From the NCBI GenBank assembly GCA_002099365.1, contig MSED01000003.1, positions 806,001 to 870,000 of the forward strand: a stretch of 64,000 nucleotides of DNA, in the 5' to 3' direction. The first letter of the stretch is position 1. Each line of letters begins with the position of its first letter. The notes under the pieces were generated by a model, which ran no database searches, was not told the origin of the DNA, and was given only the letters and a program-made list of their open reading frames with translations. Positions 1 through 10,268 of this stretch are shown in pieces. This DNA is from Phialophora verrucosa. Its lineage: Eukaryota; Ascomycota; Eurotiomycetes; Chaetothyriales; Herpotrichiellaceae. The translations under genes were made by a program, and so were the position numbers.

Positions 1-389
1 CGTGGAATGAGAAGCCTGGACTCAGCTCTGGACAGGGTGCTAACCGATGCTACAAATATTGACATGCCGGTAGAATGGAGTCTTACTTGCAGCATTGCGA
101 CGACTGTACATTTCCCTTCCTCCAAGGCCCGCACAACTGATGGCGACCAGCCTGTGGCCGTCCTACCAGAAGAGGACAACGATGACCCTTGCAGAAATCG
201 ATTTCGGATCCGGTCGCAGTTGGGGATCGGCGCCAAACCAAGTGTTACAACCTCGGTTCCTTTCTCCAGACTGCAGCGCCCATTGCCACTCAATGCGGTG
301 ACCAACCAAGAGTCGCAGCCGGGGTTTATGAATGGCGAAACCCCTGTAAGATCATGCTATGCTTCAACCACCGTCTCTGAGATTTAGCA
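1..389. other. 5' flank of the dehydrogenase gene
   Basis: No gene is recognised here. A 126-codon open frame covers most of it but resembles no family I know and ends just before the start codon at 390. A perfect CGGATCCG palindrome at 205-212 lies about 178 bp upstream of that start codon. Confidence 0.5.
205..212. promoter_or_regulatory. CGG-N2-CCG palindrome (candidate Zn2Cys6 site)
   Basis: CGGATCCG has inverted CGG half-sites with a 2-nt spacer, the geometry of many Zn2Cys6 factor sites. It lies upstream of the dehydrogenase next to a Zn2Cys6 gene. Function is inferred. Confidence 0.35.
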
Positions 390-1370
390 ATGTCGACAGG
401 AAGGGCAACCGCCCTTCTCGGTGCTGGGACTCAAGGCCGGCGTCTAGCCTACATGGTAAGATTTATCTGCATCGTTCCTCGCCTGTCCTGAACACCGGCT
501 GATAAAATTTTGGCGACAGTGGTCAAGCCAGGGAAGAGCGGTTCACCTCATTGATGCCCAGGAGAAACAACTGTCCGACAGTCTGAAGTATATCGACAGC
601 CTGAGAGGTGCTTCACGGAGGCCGGATGCACGATGGGGTGATATCAAGACTTTCACCCCAGGTTCATTGCGCGCAGCACTTCAGGACACGTGGTTGATTG
701 TGGAGGTAGGAGCATATCAGTCACTTAAAGTCATGACGTGCAGACGTAGCTGATCCGCACGTCGGGATAGTGCGTCCCAGAGAAACTGGAGCTGAAGCAA
801 CAGGTCATCGCTCAGCTTGACGAGCTGGCACCGACAGACGCAATCATTGCATCGAACTCGAGCAGTCACAGCATTTCTGAAATCATCGACGGCTTAAACC
901 TGTCAAACGCCCGCCGGATTCTCAGCGCTCATACCTACTGGCCCCCGGAGACATCGGCCATTGAGCTCATGGGCCACGAGAATACCGATCCTGGGATCAT
1001 CCCGCTTCTGATGCAGCAATGTCGAGAGCACGGGTTCAGTCCTTTCCATGTGAAGAAGGATTCTATGGGCTACATCTACAACAGGATCTGGGCCGCAATC
1101 AAGAGAGAAGCATTGCTCACGGCAGCGGAAGGCGTCGCCACCCCCTCCGAGATAGACGCCATCTTTAAGGACGTTCTAAAGACGCCCAAAGGTCCCTTTG
1201 AGCAGATGGATGTGGTCGGACTAGATGTCGTACTCAACATTGAGGACCATTATGCGGAAAAGCGGCGAGATATCCCTACCGAGCCACGAGAGTATCTACA
1301 GCGCTTGGTTCGAGAGGGTCGACTGGGAGTCAAGAGCGGACAAGGGTTTTATAGCTATTCGAAATCGTGA
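390..1370 (+). CDS. 3-hydroxyacyl-CoA dehydrogenase family protein
   Basis: Predicted NAD-dependent oxidoreductase acting on 3-hydroxyacyl-CoA or related 3-hydroxy acids. Exons are 390-455, 520-705 and 771-1370, giving 283 residues; all junctions are phase 0. The N-terminus carries the Rossmann motif GAGTQG (residues 11-16). The second junction restores the family motif WLIVECVPEKLELK, and a SNSSS segment follows, as in 3HCDH N-terminal domains. The C-terminal half (from about residue 150) has the 3HCDH C-terminal pattern, with KGPFEQMDVVGLDVVL and a final GVKSGQGFY. At 283 residues it is slightly short for the family (about 310) but looks intact. It lies 362 bp upstream of a Zn2Cys6 regulator in the same orientation, which suggests a catabolic gene with a local regulator. 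The exact substrate cannot be read from sequence; lambda-crystallin/gulonate-type relatives are an alternative. Confidence 0.85.
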
Positions 1371-1732
1371 CAGAGGAACAGAGTCAACCCACGGCCATGC
1401 CACGTACACTTACATATGTAGCTCGACTTGAGGGCTGAGACAAGCAGGGCTGTTATTCGGCCGTGTCACTGGGAGCCAATGCCCTAAAGCCTAAGAAGCC
1501 TGCAGGCCCAAGAAGCCCTCTTAGCCCCGCACTCCCCCGCCCAGGCTCCCCGAAATGCTCTTCCGAGGCTGTTGCAAGCTTACAGGAACAGGTAACTGGG
1601 CCGATTCGATTTCAAAGCTAGGCGCCGTGAAGCAGCAGACACTATCGGCGCGTTCACTTTCTGTCCTTTCCATCTCGAATATGCTTCTCAATCCCAGCTT
1701 TACGTCCGTTGGTGAGTGAGGACTCAAATGGC
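1371..1732. other. Intergenic: dehydrogenase 3' end to Zn2Cys6 gene 5' end
   Basis: I see no gene. An open frame running into the regulator from 1709 starts only with TTG, so it does not move the start. An ATG at 1681 followed by a GTGAGT at 1712 could be a short upstream exon, which I could not decide. Confidence 0.4.
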
Positions 1733-3926
1733 ATGTCGCAAAGCGATCTGATTCCGCGCCGGATCCAATTCTCTAGTTGTGACGAGTGTCGAAAAGCACG
1801 GGTCGCGTGCGATGCTGGGAGGGCGCGCCGGAACCGAGTGGACCAGGATGAATTGGTATCGTGTACCAGGTGTCTCAATCGCCAGCTGCCTTGCACATTC
1901 GAGGTGGGGACGCTCTTTTCAAAAGTACTAACTGCCGACGCATGACACAATGCTGACTGCGGTCTGGATCTCAATAGTGGATGAAACCGGGCGCGACCTC
2001 TGGCCGTCGGAAAAGTGTCGATGGGAAAACTCGAAAACATCGGCTTCGACAGCCAACGCAGGAGTCGCCTGTCAATGGAGTCAGCCACATCAACGTCGGC
2101 GGCGACTCGTCACCTACCCTAGTTCGACATAATTCGGAGACGGTATTCCGCGGACGCTCGAGCAGGTATGATAAGCCCTGACTTTAAGTGCTTTATCTGA
2201 CCACGCGGAACAAGCTACGAATGGAGCCTTTCTTCGCATCAATTGTCGCAAGCTCTTTTCACAAAGCCCTTGACCAGAGAAGAGACCGACCCAGTCCAGT
2301 ATCAGTGGCTTCATACGATATATGAGGCCGCTTTTGAAACGGTGTTCGGCTCGTGGATGGGCCGACACAGCAATCCTTTTGCGTAGGTCTACCGTCGATG
2401 GAGTTCAGGATATGTCTGACAATGGCAGTTTCGGAGAACAGAGCTTGGGAGAGGTGATCAGCATACGTCGAACTTGCGCCCAGCTCGATCGACACATTGA
2501 CGAAGAGGAAGCTAGCGCAGGGGCGGCGCCCGGTGCTGAAACCCCTCGAGATCCTGCCAGGGACGATAGAGACCTGCAGCTCGACCAATTCCTTGACCAT
2601 GCCATCCAGTCTTTCGCCGCTCGGTGGCTCCCCTTGACTTACCAGACCCCTTGCCCCGGGCCGTCTGACCCCGATATCATTTGTCGCTTGTGGCGGCGCG
2701 CGCACAATGATATGCTCAAGGTCATCAACAGGCCGTCTTATCGGTCAATGCTCGCTTTACTATTGTTTGCTCTCACGCCCATACCAGTGGGCGTTTGCGA
2801 AGAGGAAGAACTTGAAGGGGTATCTGGACAGGTCTGTGTTCACGCTGCTCTTCAGCAAATTCAGACACTCCGCGCCCGGCAAAAGAGTCTTCAGTTCAAC
2901 GGGACACGAGTCAACCTAACGAATTCAAACCGGCCCGTTGGTGCCAGTCCTGCTTCACTGGCGACCGCCAATTTCATCATTGCCGAAAGCACTGCTTACT
3001 GGGCTGCACTCACTTTTGACACATCCGCTTCTCTGACCCTCAATTGCAGGCCACTACTATCCTCTGGACTATTTGGCTTTGAGTCTGAACCATCATGGCG
3101 CATGGTCCGGGCTTGCATCGGGATCTTCCACGAATCGGCACGTGACTGGAACCATGTCGACGTCGAAGTAACCGACGAAAGAGCGAATCAGGTCATCGCA
3201 GCCGGCGCCGCCTGGAAACTGTTGGTCTGGAAACTAACCGCAAATCTGAAGGAATCGTTGAGAGACGGCCATGACGAGTCAGAAGTCCTGAGGGCATTCA
3301 ACTCCGTGTCCAACGCCATCGATCAATTTAACGTCACTTACCGAGATTTGCTCATCGCATGCCAGAGACGAATCCAGTTTCTCAATCAAGAGACGCGACT
3401 TCGCTGGTGTAAGTCTCCCCATTATATCCACTGTGTGCGCAGCCCTAAGCTTCTTACAGATGATCTCATGCTCCATTATAACCTCGCGATTCTGATGGTC
3501 ACCGATATTGCGACGGCGACTCTGCGAGAGGACCTCCTCTCCCTGTTCTCGGCGAAGAGAGTCGACGCGGAAACATGGGTCATGAATTGCCTCGCATTCG
3601 GCTTGAACAACAAATACACTTTGAAGCTTCAACGCAATCTCGATCCCGCCGACCCAGCGACTCCATCACAGCAGGCAACGAGCATCACAGTGCCACTGGT
3701 CGCGATTGATCCCTATCCCCACCACGTTGTTGCGGCAGTGAAGCTCATGCAGCAAGCCATAGACAGGGACTTTGCAGCCGAGAAAATCAGCACAGATGCT
3801 TACAGCAATTTGCATTCCACCTTGAAGCAAACCTTGAGCCACCTCCCTCGAGTATCCAAATCGGTACAGACAACGCTCGCCGAGTTTGAAGGAGCCAAAC
3901 ACCTGCAACCCCCGCTTTATCCGTGA
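1733..3926 (+). CDS. Zn2Cys6 fungal transcription factor
   Basis: Nuclear DNA-binding regulator. Exons are 1733-1903, 1978-2165, 2215-2382, 2429-3408 and 3460-3926, giving 657 residues. The zinc cluster is at residues 16-54: C16-x2-C19-x6-C26, a long 17-residue loop, then C44-x2-C47-x6-C54. Exon 3 encodes YEAAFETVFGSWMGRHSNPF, typical of one fungal Zn2Cys6 subfamily, followed by a helical middle-homology-type region to the end. The splice joining exons 4 and 5 gives WYDLMLHYNLAIL, as in relatives. That last intron (3409-3459) is 51 nt with no in-frame stop, so retention would simply insert 17 residues. The first ATG in frame is 1733. Its place between a dehydrogenase and an MFS permease suggests it controls them (inference). 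No target is known. Confidence 0.88.
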
Positions 3927-4957
3927 TGATGACAAGAGCGTCTGGCAAGCGTGCGCGTAGTCGATCAGCACCGTCGTCCGATCCGACGACCGCATGGCAT
4001 CGATATAGGGGACATATCACGAGCGTTGCTATTTGTCTTCGGGGCGAGTCAAGCTGAGAGTCCCGCGCGAGAAACATCTTTGGCCTCTTTTTTCTTCTTA
4101 GGCGCAATAGAAGCATGCGCCGGGAAATTAACTAATTATGAGCTACGGCTCACTACGGGATGACTTAATCTATGGGATTGAAGAATTGAAGAATCATGCC
4201 CTATGCCTTGTCAAAAAACAGGCTCCCACGCTACTCACATATCACAGTACGGAGTACATGTCTTGCTCCACAACAGCGAGATGCGTGAAGAGCATCGCCC
4301 AGACCTCCCATGGACGACATCGTGCGAAGCTGCTCACCAGTTCAAATCTTGTGGACGATTCTAAGGACAGTAAATGTCTGCATTCAAACCCCTGCAAATT
4401 TCGTGAAGAATGTTCATGGGTTTTATTGAATACCTATCAATTGCGCGTGCTACGCGTGGTAGACGCGCTAAACATCTACGTCATACTCGCATTCTGTGCT
4501 AACGAGAATTAGGCTTGGATCGGCAGCTCATCAAAAGGACAGAGTCTGTCACCGGAGCATCACCGACCACGACCGACTTTATCAGGGCGCGATAGCATGA
4601 GCTCCAAGACTGCCGACGACAGCGGCGGGAGAGGGAAGGTCTCAGTCACGTCCACAGCTCCTTCTTACTCATCGATGTCACACAACATGCAGCAAGCAGG
4701 TCTGTTTCGAGCCAAGCTAGGGTGTTCCCAGAGTCAATCAGTGGTGGTTGTCTCAGTTAACTTTCCGCTGCACTTACAACAATAAGGCCAAAAGGGCTGG
4801 AACGCCATCTATACCGAGATGGCAGCCATGCGTTGCAATCTACATACCCCATCATGAGATCTCTGGGGCATCCTCCGCCAAAGCGAAGCATTCGAAGCAC
4901 TCGCCTTTACGGGAAGCCTCCTACCAAGCGACTTGGCAGGGTACGCCACGTTGCATC

Positions 4958-4965
4958 CGGATCCG
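4958..4965. promoter_or_regulatory. CGG-N2-CCG palindrome (candidate Zn2Cys6 site)
   Basis: CGGATCCG, identical to the site at 205-212, about 450 bp upstream of the permease start codon. Function is inferred from motif geometry and context. Confidence 0.35.
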
Positions 4966-5064
4966 GGACCAAACGTTTTCCCGTTTGCACATTCCCATCA
5001 GGTGAGGATTGAGATTTCCAGAGGGACTCATGCCCAATTAGAGCTCACCATAAGCGAAAGCCTT

Positions 5065-5072
5065 CGGATCCG
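5065..5072. promoter_or_regulatory. CGG-N2-CCG palindrome (candidate Zn2Cys6 site)
   Basis: Second CGGATCCG upstream of the permease, 107 bp after the first and 343 bp from the start codon. Paired identical palindromes strengthen the idea of a regulator site. Confidence 0.35.
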
Positions 5073-5414
5073 GGAATCAAGACTCCATTCTCCGCCACTG
5101 ACGGCGCCGCGCCGAGAGAGCAACCCCTACCTCCAGCGCCATCAGCGGCAGACACAAGGGGATCACCTCCGCAGCCACGCGGAGAAAATGTGGAGGGAAG
5201 CAGGGTTATTCGCTTCCGTAGTCTAGGCGCATGTCAGAGGCCAAGATCCATGATTGCAACCTGTAATTGCCGGAAACATGTGCCTGCCTATATAGAGCAT
5301 GCTGATGCCCTGGATCGTCGCTTGTCCTACCAGTGCGCTCTTCGAAACCTCGCCGCATCAATTCTCTGAGCAGCAAAACAACTCAGCAGACACCGTACCG
5401 CACCGCTCTCAGTC

Positions 5415-7464
5415 ATGGCCCAGGAACCAGGGGAGAAACCATCTCTCACTGAAAAGGACGTCGTGTATGATCACGCTGTACGTGTCTCTGCGCTCTTTCG
5501 CCGGCTCTGACTTCGCCTTGCTGTCCGCTGCTGACACAAAATATTCCGCAGTTGTCAAAGAAATCCAAGCATCATGACCCAAATTGGACGGGAGAAGGGA
5601 TCGACACCTCGACGGTCGATTCCAAAAAGGTTCTCCGGAAGATGGATATGCGACTGATCCCCATGCTCGCCATCCTGTACCTACTCTCCTTCCTCGACCG
5701 AGGGAACATCGGGAGTGAGTTCTCCCTTCTTTCAAGGACTGTACTGCTTTTCAAGCTCTACTTTTCCGCGTCCCTTTAAAAATGGTATACTGACGAGATG
5801 CTGCAGATGCGAAAATCCAAGGCATGCAAACCGACCTGAACCTTTCGGGCCCGGAGTATAATCTTTGCGCCACTGTCTTCGTGAGTCCCTACTCTCGACA
5901 ACTTCTCCCGATCCCGTCCACGGTTGCAAACTAATCGTGTGTTGTCTCGCAGTTCTTCACATACTGCGCATTTGAGATCCCATCGAATTTACTCCTCAAA
6001 CGCTTCAGACCATCGATCTGGCTCCCTTCCATCATGGTCGCGTGGGGCACCGTCATGACATTGATGGGACTCGTTCAAAACTACCACGGCCTTCTCATTG
6101 CACGCATCTTCCTTGGCGTGACCGAAGCCGGGCTCTATCCCGGTGTTGCCTACTATTTGACAATGTGTGAGTGGGATTTTCTGCTGCTTCGCTCGCCAAC
6201 CCCCTCGACACCTTCTTCCACCGCTAACACCCTACGTGCTATAAACAGGGTACTGCACCGAGGAGCTCGCCTTCCGCCAGAGTCTGTTCTTCAGCGCGGC
6301 AAGCGTAGCGGGCGCCTTCTCCGGTCTGCTCGCCTACGCGATTGCGAAGATGGACGGGGTCGGCGGACAAGAGGGCTGGCGATGGATCTTCATCCTCGAG
6401 GGCCTTTTGACCGTCGCCGTCGCCTTTGCGGCCTTCTTCCTCCTCTACGACTTCCCGGACACCGCCACCTTCTTGACTCCAGAGGAGAAGGCCTGGGTCG
6501 TGCACCGACTCAAGTATCAGGGCAGCAAGAAGAGCGGCAGGCTCATCGCCGAGAGCGACCACTTTGAATGGAAATTCGTCCGCAAAGGTAAGTCTAAGTT
6601 CTTTCACCACCTCATCCACCCTAACCCTAAGCCATACTAACCACAACCCTAACCCTAATAGCCCTTACGGACTGGCAACTTTACCTGTCGCTTTTAATGT
6701 ATTGGGGTATCGTATGCCCCCTGTATGGCATTTCGCTCTTCCTGCCCACCATTATCAAAGAACTGGGCTATACCTCGGCGACGGCACAATTGTTGACGAT
6801 CCCAATCTACATCACGGCCGCCATCCTCGCGATTGTGGTAGGCTACCTCTCCGACCGGGCCACCAAGCGCGGCGACTCGCGCTGGCCGTACATTTTCTTC
6901 CCCATGTGCGCCATCCTCGTGGGCTTCATCGTCGCCATCTCCGGCTCCGCGGCCGGCGACATCCCGGGCGTGGTCTACGCCGGCGTCTTCATCGCCACCT
7001 GCGGCATCTACCCGGCCTTCCCCGGCAACGTGACCTGGATCGCGAACAACCTGGCCGGGAGCTACAAGCGCTCTGCGGGCATGGCGCTGCAAATCGGACT
7101 AGGTGAGTTATTAGAGCGGTGCCCCTCAACGTTGGCAAGACGTTCCTGTGTTGTTGGGTGGTATTCGCCCACTGGGTGACGACGACGACGACGAAGCTAA
7201 CGAGAAAAATTCAATTTCATAGGAAACCTCGGCGGCGCAATGGCCAGCAACTTCTACCGCAGCGTGGATGCCCCGAAGTACCTCCTCGGCCATGGGCTGG
7301 AGATCATGTTTGTGGTCCTGGGCCTCGGGTCCGTCATCACGCTGCGCATCTCCTACGGCGTCATCAATAAGAAGAGGGAGCGGAGTGGTGCCGCGGAATC
7401 ATACTCGGACGAGCAGCTGGCTGATTTGGGCGACAAGAGCCCTAGTTTCAGGTATACGTTGTAG
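5415..7464 (+). CDS. MFS permease, Dal5/anion:cation symporter type
   Basis: Plasma-membrane transporter of the allantoate/nicotinate/pantothenate permease group, presumed to import a small organic anion by proton symport. Exons are 5415-5477, 5552-5714, 5807-5880, 5953-6166, 6249-6587, 6662-7102 and 7223-7464, giving 511 residues, the family's usual length, with about 12 hydrophobic segments. Family marks are RLIPMLAILYLLSFLDRGNIGNA across exons 2 and 3, LGVTEAGLYPGVAYYLTMW across exons 4 and 5, and GWRWIFILEGLLT. The final exon ends with a short hydrophilic tail. The intron at 6588-6661 carries telomere-like CCCTAA repeats. It is followed by a convergent P450, and together with the regulator and dehydrogenase upstream it suggests uptake of a compound that is then metabolised. 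The substrate cannot be assigned. Confidence 0.9.
6619..6658 (+). repeat. Telomere-like CCCTAA repeats inside an intron
   Basis: Two blocks of two tandem CCCTAA units, at 6619-6630 and 6647-6658, lie inside the 74-nt intron 6588-6661 of the permease. Between them is TACTAAC (6635-6641), a perfect branch-site sequence placed about 20 nt before the 3' splice site. CCCTAA is the complement of the usual fungal telomere unit TTAGGG. Confidence 0.8.
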
Positions 7465-7943
7465 ACTGTAGACCGTAGGAGGGAGAAGGGAGAAGGCAGA
7501 TGAAGGTACAGTCGAAGCGTGCTGAAAAAAAAGGAGGCCTTGACGTGGCGAGTGATTATCATGCCGCAAAATGCAATGCAATTCGAACAGTTCAAAACAG
7601 TCATTCATTACAAGTATTGCGTTCGTTTGTTTCGTGATCTCAATGTCCATGTCCTGTATCCATGTTTGTATCGGCGCCGGTGTCGATTGTTACGGTCCAC
7701 ATATCGACCATAATTGCTTTCTCTCCCGCTGCAACCCGACGACGCCCTCGTCTCACTGTTTCCCCTTCACCCGCCTTCATGCAGCAAAACGGGGTGGTCC
7801 ACTTCCATATCCACCCGCCCACCGATTCACCCGGACACATCCATCGATTGCAATACATGTACGGCAGCATCCATCCATTCCATTCCACTCCGTACAGAGC
7901 AACGAGCGTGAGCAGCGCGGGTCCTGAGACGAGCTGACTCCAC
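7465..7943. other. Convergent 3' intergenic region (permease / P450)
   Basis: Shared 3' flank of two genes facing each other. It holds purine-rich and pyrimidine-rich stretches but no recognised gene; overlapping open frames on both strands here have no family features. Confidence 0.5.
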
Positions 7944-9524
7944 TCACTCCTTCTCTGTGGCGAGGATACTCAAATTCTGCGCCACAGGAGCGGCCAGCCA
8001 CAACTCATGCATATCCATGCTCTCGTCGGTGACCTCGCCCATGAACTTGAGGTCGAAGCGATGGAACAAGGCGGCCAAGATGACGCGCAGCTCCATATAC
8101 GCGAGGTGGATGCCGATGCACTTGCGCGGCCCGTCGGCCCCGAACGGGATGTACAGGTGGCGCATCTCGGCGGTCTCGTCGAGCCAGCGCTCGGGCCAGA
8201 ACCGGTCCGGGTCCGGGAAGACGGCCGGGTCGCGGTGCGTGGTGTACGCCTGGACCGAGACGATGGTGCCGCGCGGGAGGGCGTAGCCGCTCATGACGGC
8301 GCCCTCGGGCGGCACGTAGCGCGGGGTCGAGCCCGGCACGGAGGTGTCGATGCGCAGCCCTTCCTTGATGATGCAGTTCAGATAAGGGAGGGAGTCGAGT
8401 TTGGCGTGCGGGGGGATGGCTTTGCGGTCGTGGGTGCCCAGCGCGGCGTCGAGCTCGGCGTTCAACTTGCGGTGGATGTCGGGGTTCTTGAGGATGCGCC
8501 ACACGATCCACGTCAGGGACGACGAGGTCGTGTGCGAGCCGGCCAGGATGAAGCTCGTCGACTGCACGTTGAGGTCCTCGTCCGGGAGGGGCTGGCCGTT
8601 TTCGTCGCGCGCATTGATCATCTTCTGGAGGAGGTCCTTGTCGCGACCCTTGTCCTCCTTTTGCTTGTATTCGCGCACCATCTTGGTACCGCGCTGATAG
8701 CCGCGCACGCTGCAGGCCTCGGCGTCGCGGATGAACTTGAACGGCGCGTAGCTGGCGTACTTGTTCAGCCAGCCAAAGTGCCATCGCACGGGCTCGATGG
8801 TCAGCGACCCGTACATGTCCTTGATGTACGGGTTGTCCGCGCCCTTGTGGAGCATGTCGAAACCGAAGCCGAAGCAGAGTTCGCACGTAATGTCCATGGA
8901 GAGGTAGTGCCACCAGTCGTAGAGGTTGCTGGCTTTGCCTTCCCTGCCTTCGGCGGCGATGAGATCCAGGCATTCGCGCACGTTTCTCTCGATGATGTCC
9001 TCGTACTCGGTGATGGTGGACATGGAAAACAGATGGGCCAGCTCACGGCGTCGCTTGGCGTGTGCTTTCCGGTCCGACATGGTGAAGAGCTCGGGTTTGG
9101 CATCCGTCATGCCGCGCAGCTGGTACTGGTAGAACTCGGTCTTTGTGAATTCCGAGTTGACGCCGTAGATGGCTGTGATGGCCTTGCTGTCGGAGGTTGA
9201 GATCTCGTTCGGTGAGACTCGGACCCATGGCCCGTACTTCAGGTGGAGCTCATGGATGGTCTTTGCTCGCACTCCGGCCCAGGTCTTGTATACACTGCTT
9301 CGTTATTAGTTTCCAGAGGCTTGGACTGGGAGGCACCGGAGAAGGGAGACGGTCAAGAGGTTGAGGAATACTCACAGCCACCATTTGGTGTAGCCTGCCC
9401 ACCAGGGACCTGGAATCTTTCGTAGGGGTGAGAAGTACCACGGATAGAGGAGCCAGTAAATGAAAAGTAGAGGGAGAAGGACCACGGCCAGCCGGGTGGT
9501 GACTTCGGAGCTGAGCAGTGCCAT
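7944..9524 (-). CDS. Cytochrome P450 monooxygenase
   Basis: Heme-thiolate monooxygenase, anchored in the ER by an N-terminal hydrophobic segment (about residues 10-35) followed by the proline-rich hinge PLRKIPGPW. Exons on the minus strand are 9524-9376 and 9294-7944, giving 499 residues, normal for fungal P450s. Motifs: I-helix AGSHTT, ExxR in KEGLRID, the PERW region (FWPERWL), and the heme loop FGADGPRKCIG with axial Cys at about residue 442. The second exon is about 1.35 kb without interruption. The strong GC bias of this gene creates long false open frames on the opposite strand. It is convergent with the permease and transcribed away from the ABC transporter's 3' end. The reaction is not predictable; a role in hydroxylating the compound handled by this cluster is inference. 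Confidence 0.93.
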
Positions 9525-10268
9525 ATTGAAAGAGTCAAGTCAATGGTCGTGCTTGCTTGGTTGCACGGATCTGTTCGCCTCCTAGATGGCTATGTCTGCT
9601 TTTGTATCTCTGTAGTGCTGGTTCAGCCCAACGAGGCGGTGAAGTACCAGGTTCGTGTCGTTGAGGGGAAGGGCTTCGTATATACGAGACAATCCCAGCC
9701 TTGCCGCGGCCACACTGCCACCCGGGTGTCCCCCGCTGCAGCCAGCATGAATCGAAGATTCGTTTTGAGCAAGCTGCGTCTGAGAGGCCGCGGACCCGGA
9801 TTCATGCAGCCTCGCCAATGGGAATCCTGAGCGGGGTGATACATGTGCAAAGTCTCGGTTCCTCCGCCCATGTCCGCACGAACTCCGTCTGCTTGACAAA
9901 GAGCGTGTTGTCATTGGGCCTCCCACAGAATGATACGGGGCGACCTGGGGAAAAACGCGGGGAGAGGGTTTGTCGAAAGGCAAAGCAACAGCCAATAAGG
10001 CTGGGAGTAACATAAATGTGAAGAGCATAAGAGCCCCGAGTCGCCTATAGAGTTCCAGACATGCTGTATAGAGTAACTATTACGGGGTAAAAACGTTACC
10101 ATTCTGCAACTGTTTCCAGAACTTCCTTGTACTGGGGAACGAGAGATCGGCTGACAAGGCTGGAGATAGGTACCGTTGTGTTGTCATTAAGTGGGGACAG
10201 ACAGCGAGGCCGGCGACCAGCCGCATTTTCATGGATGGGCAAGCCGCGGCGGGTTGCCGCAGTATGTT
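9525..10268. other. P450 5' flank / ABC transporter 3' flank
   Basis: No gene recognised. CGGACCCG (9791-9798) has inverted CGG half-sites with a 2-nt spacer about 267 bp upstream of the P450 start, similar to the palindromes at 205, 4958 and 5065. Confidence 0.45.
9791..9798. promoter_or_regulatory. CGG-N2-CCG element upstream of the P450
   Basis: CGGACCCG: same half-sites and spacing as the CGGATCCG palindromes upstream of the dehydrogenase and permease, but with a different spacer. Candidate regulator site only. Confidence 0.25.

Larger units (their letters stand above)
3927..5414. other. Gene-poor interval upstream of the Dal5-type permease
   Basis: About 1.5 kb with no recognised gene. 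Short open frames (around 4138-4512, 4597-4785 and 4933-5226) have no family features. Two CGGATCCG palindromes lie in the right part, 343 and 450 bp before the permease start. Confidence 0.45.

Noticed and set aside
4597..5226. Possible small spliced gene upstream of the permease
   Set aside because: Donor and acceptor candidates are poor and the joined peptide has no family features.
8007..9200. 397-codon open frame on the plus strand, plus a 322-codon frame on the minus strand, inside the P450
   Set aside because: Both lie in other phases of the P450, whose GC-rich third positions remove stops. Their translations are low-complexity and match no family.
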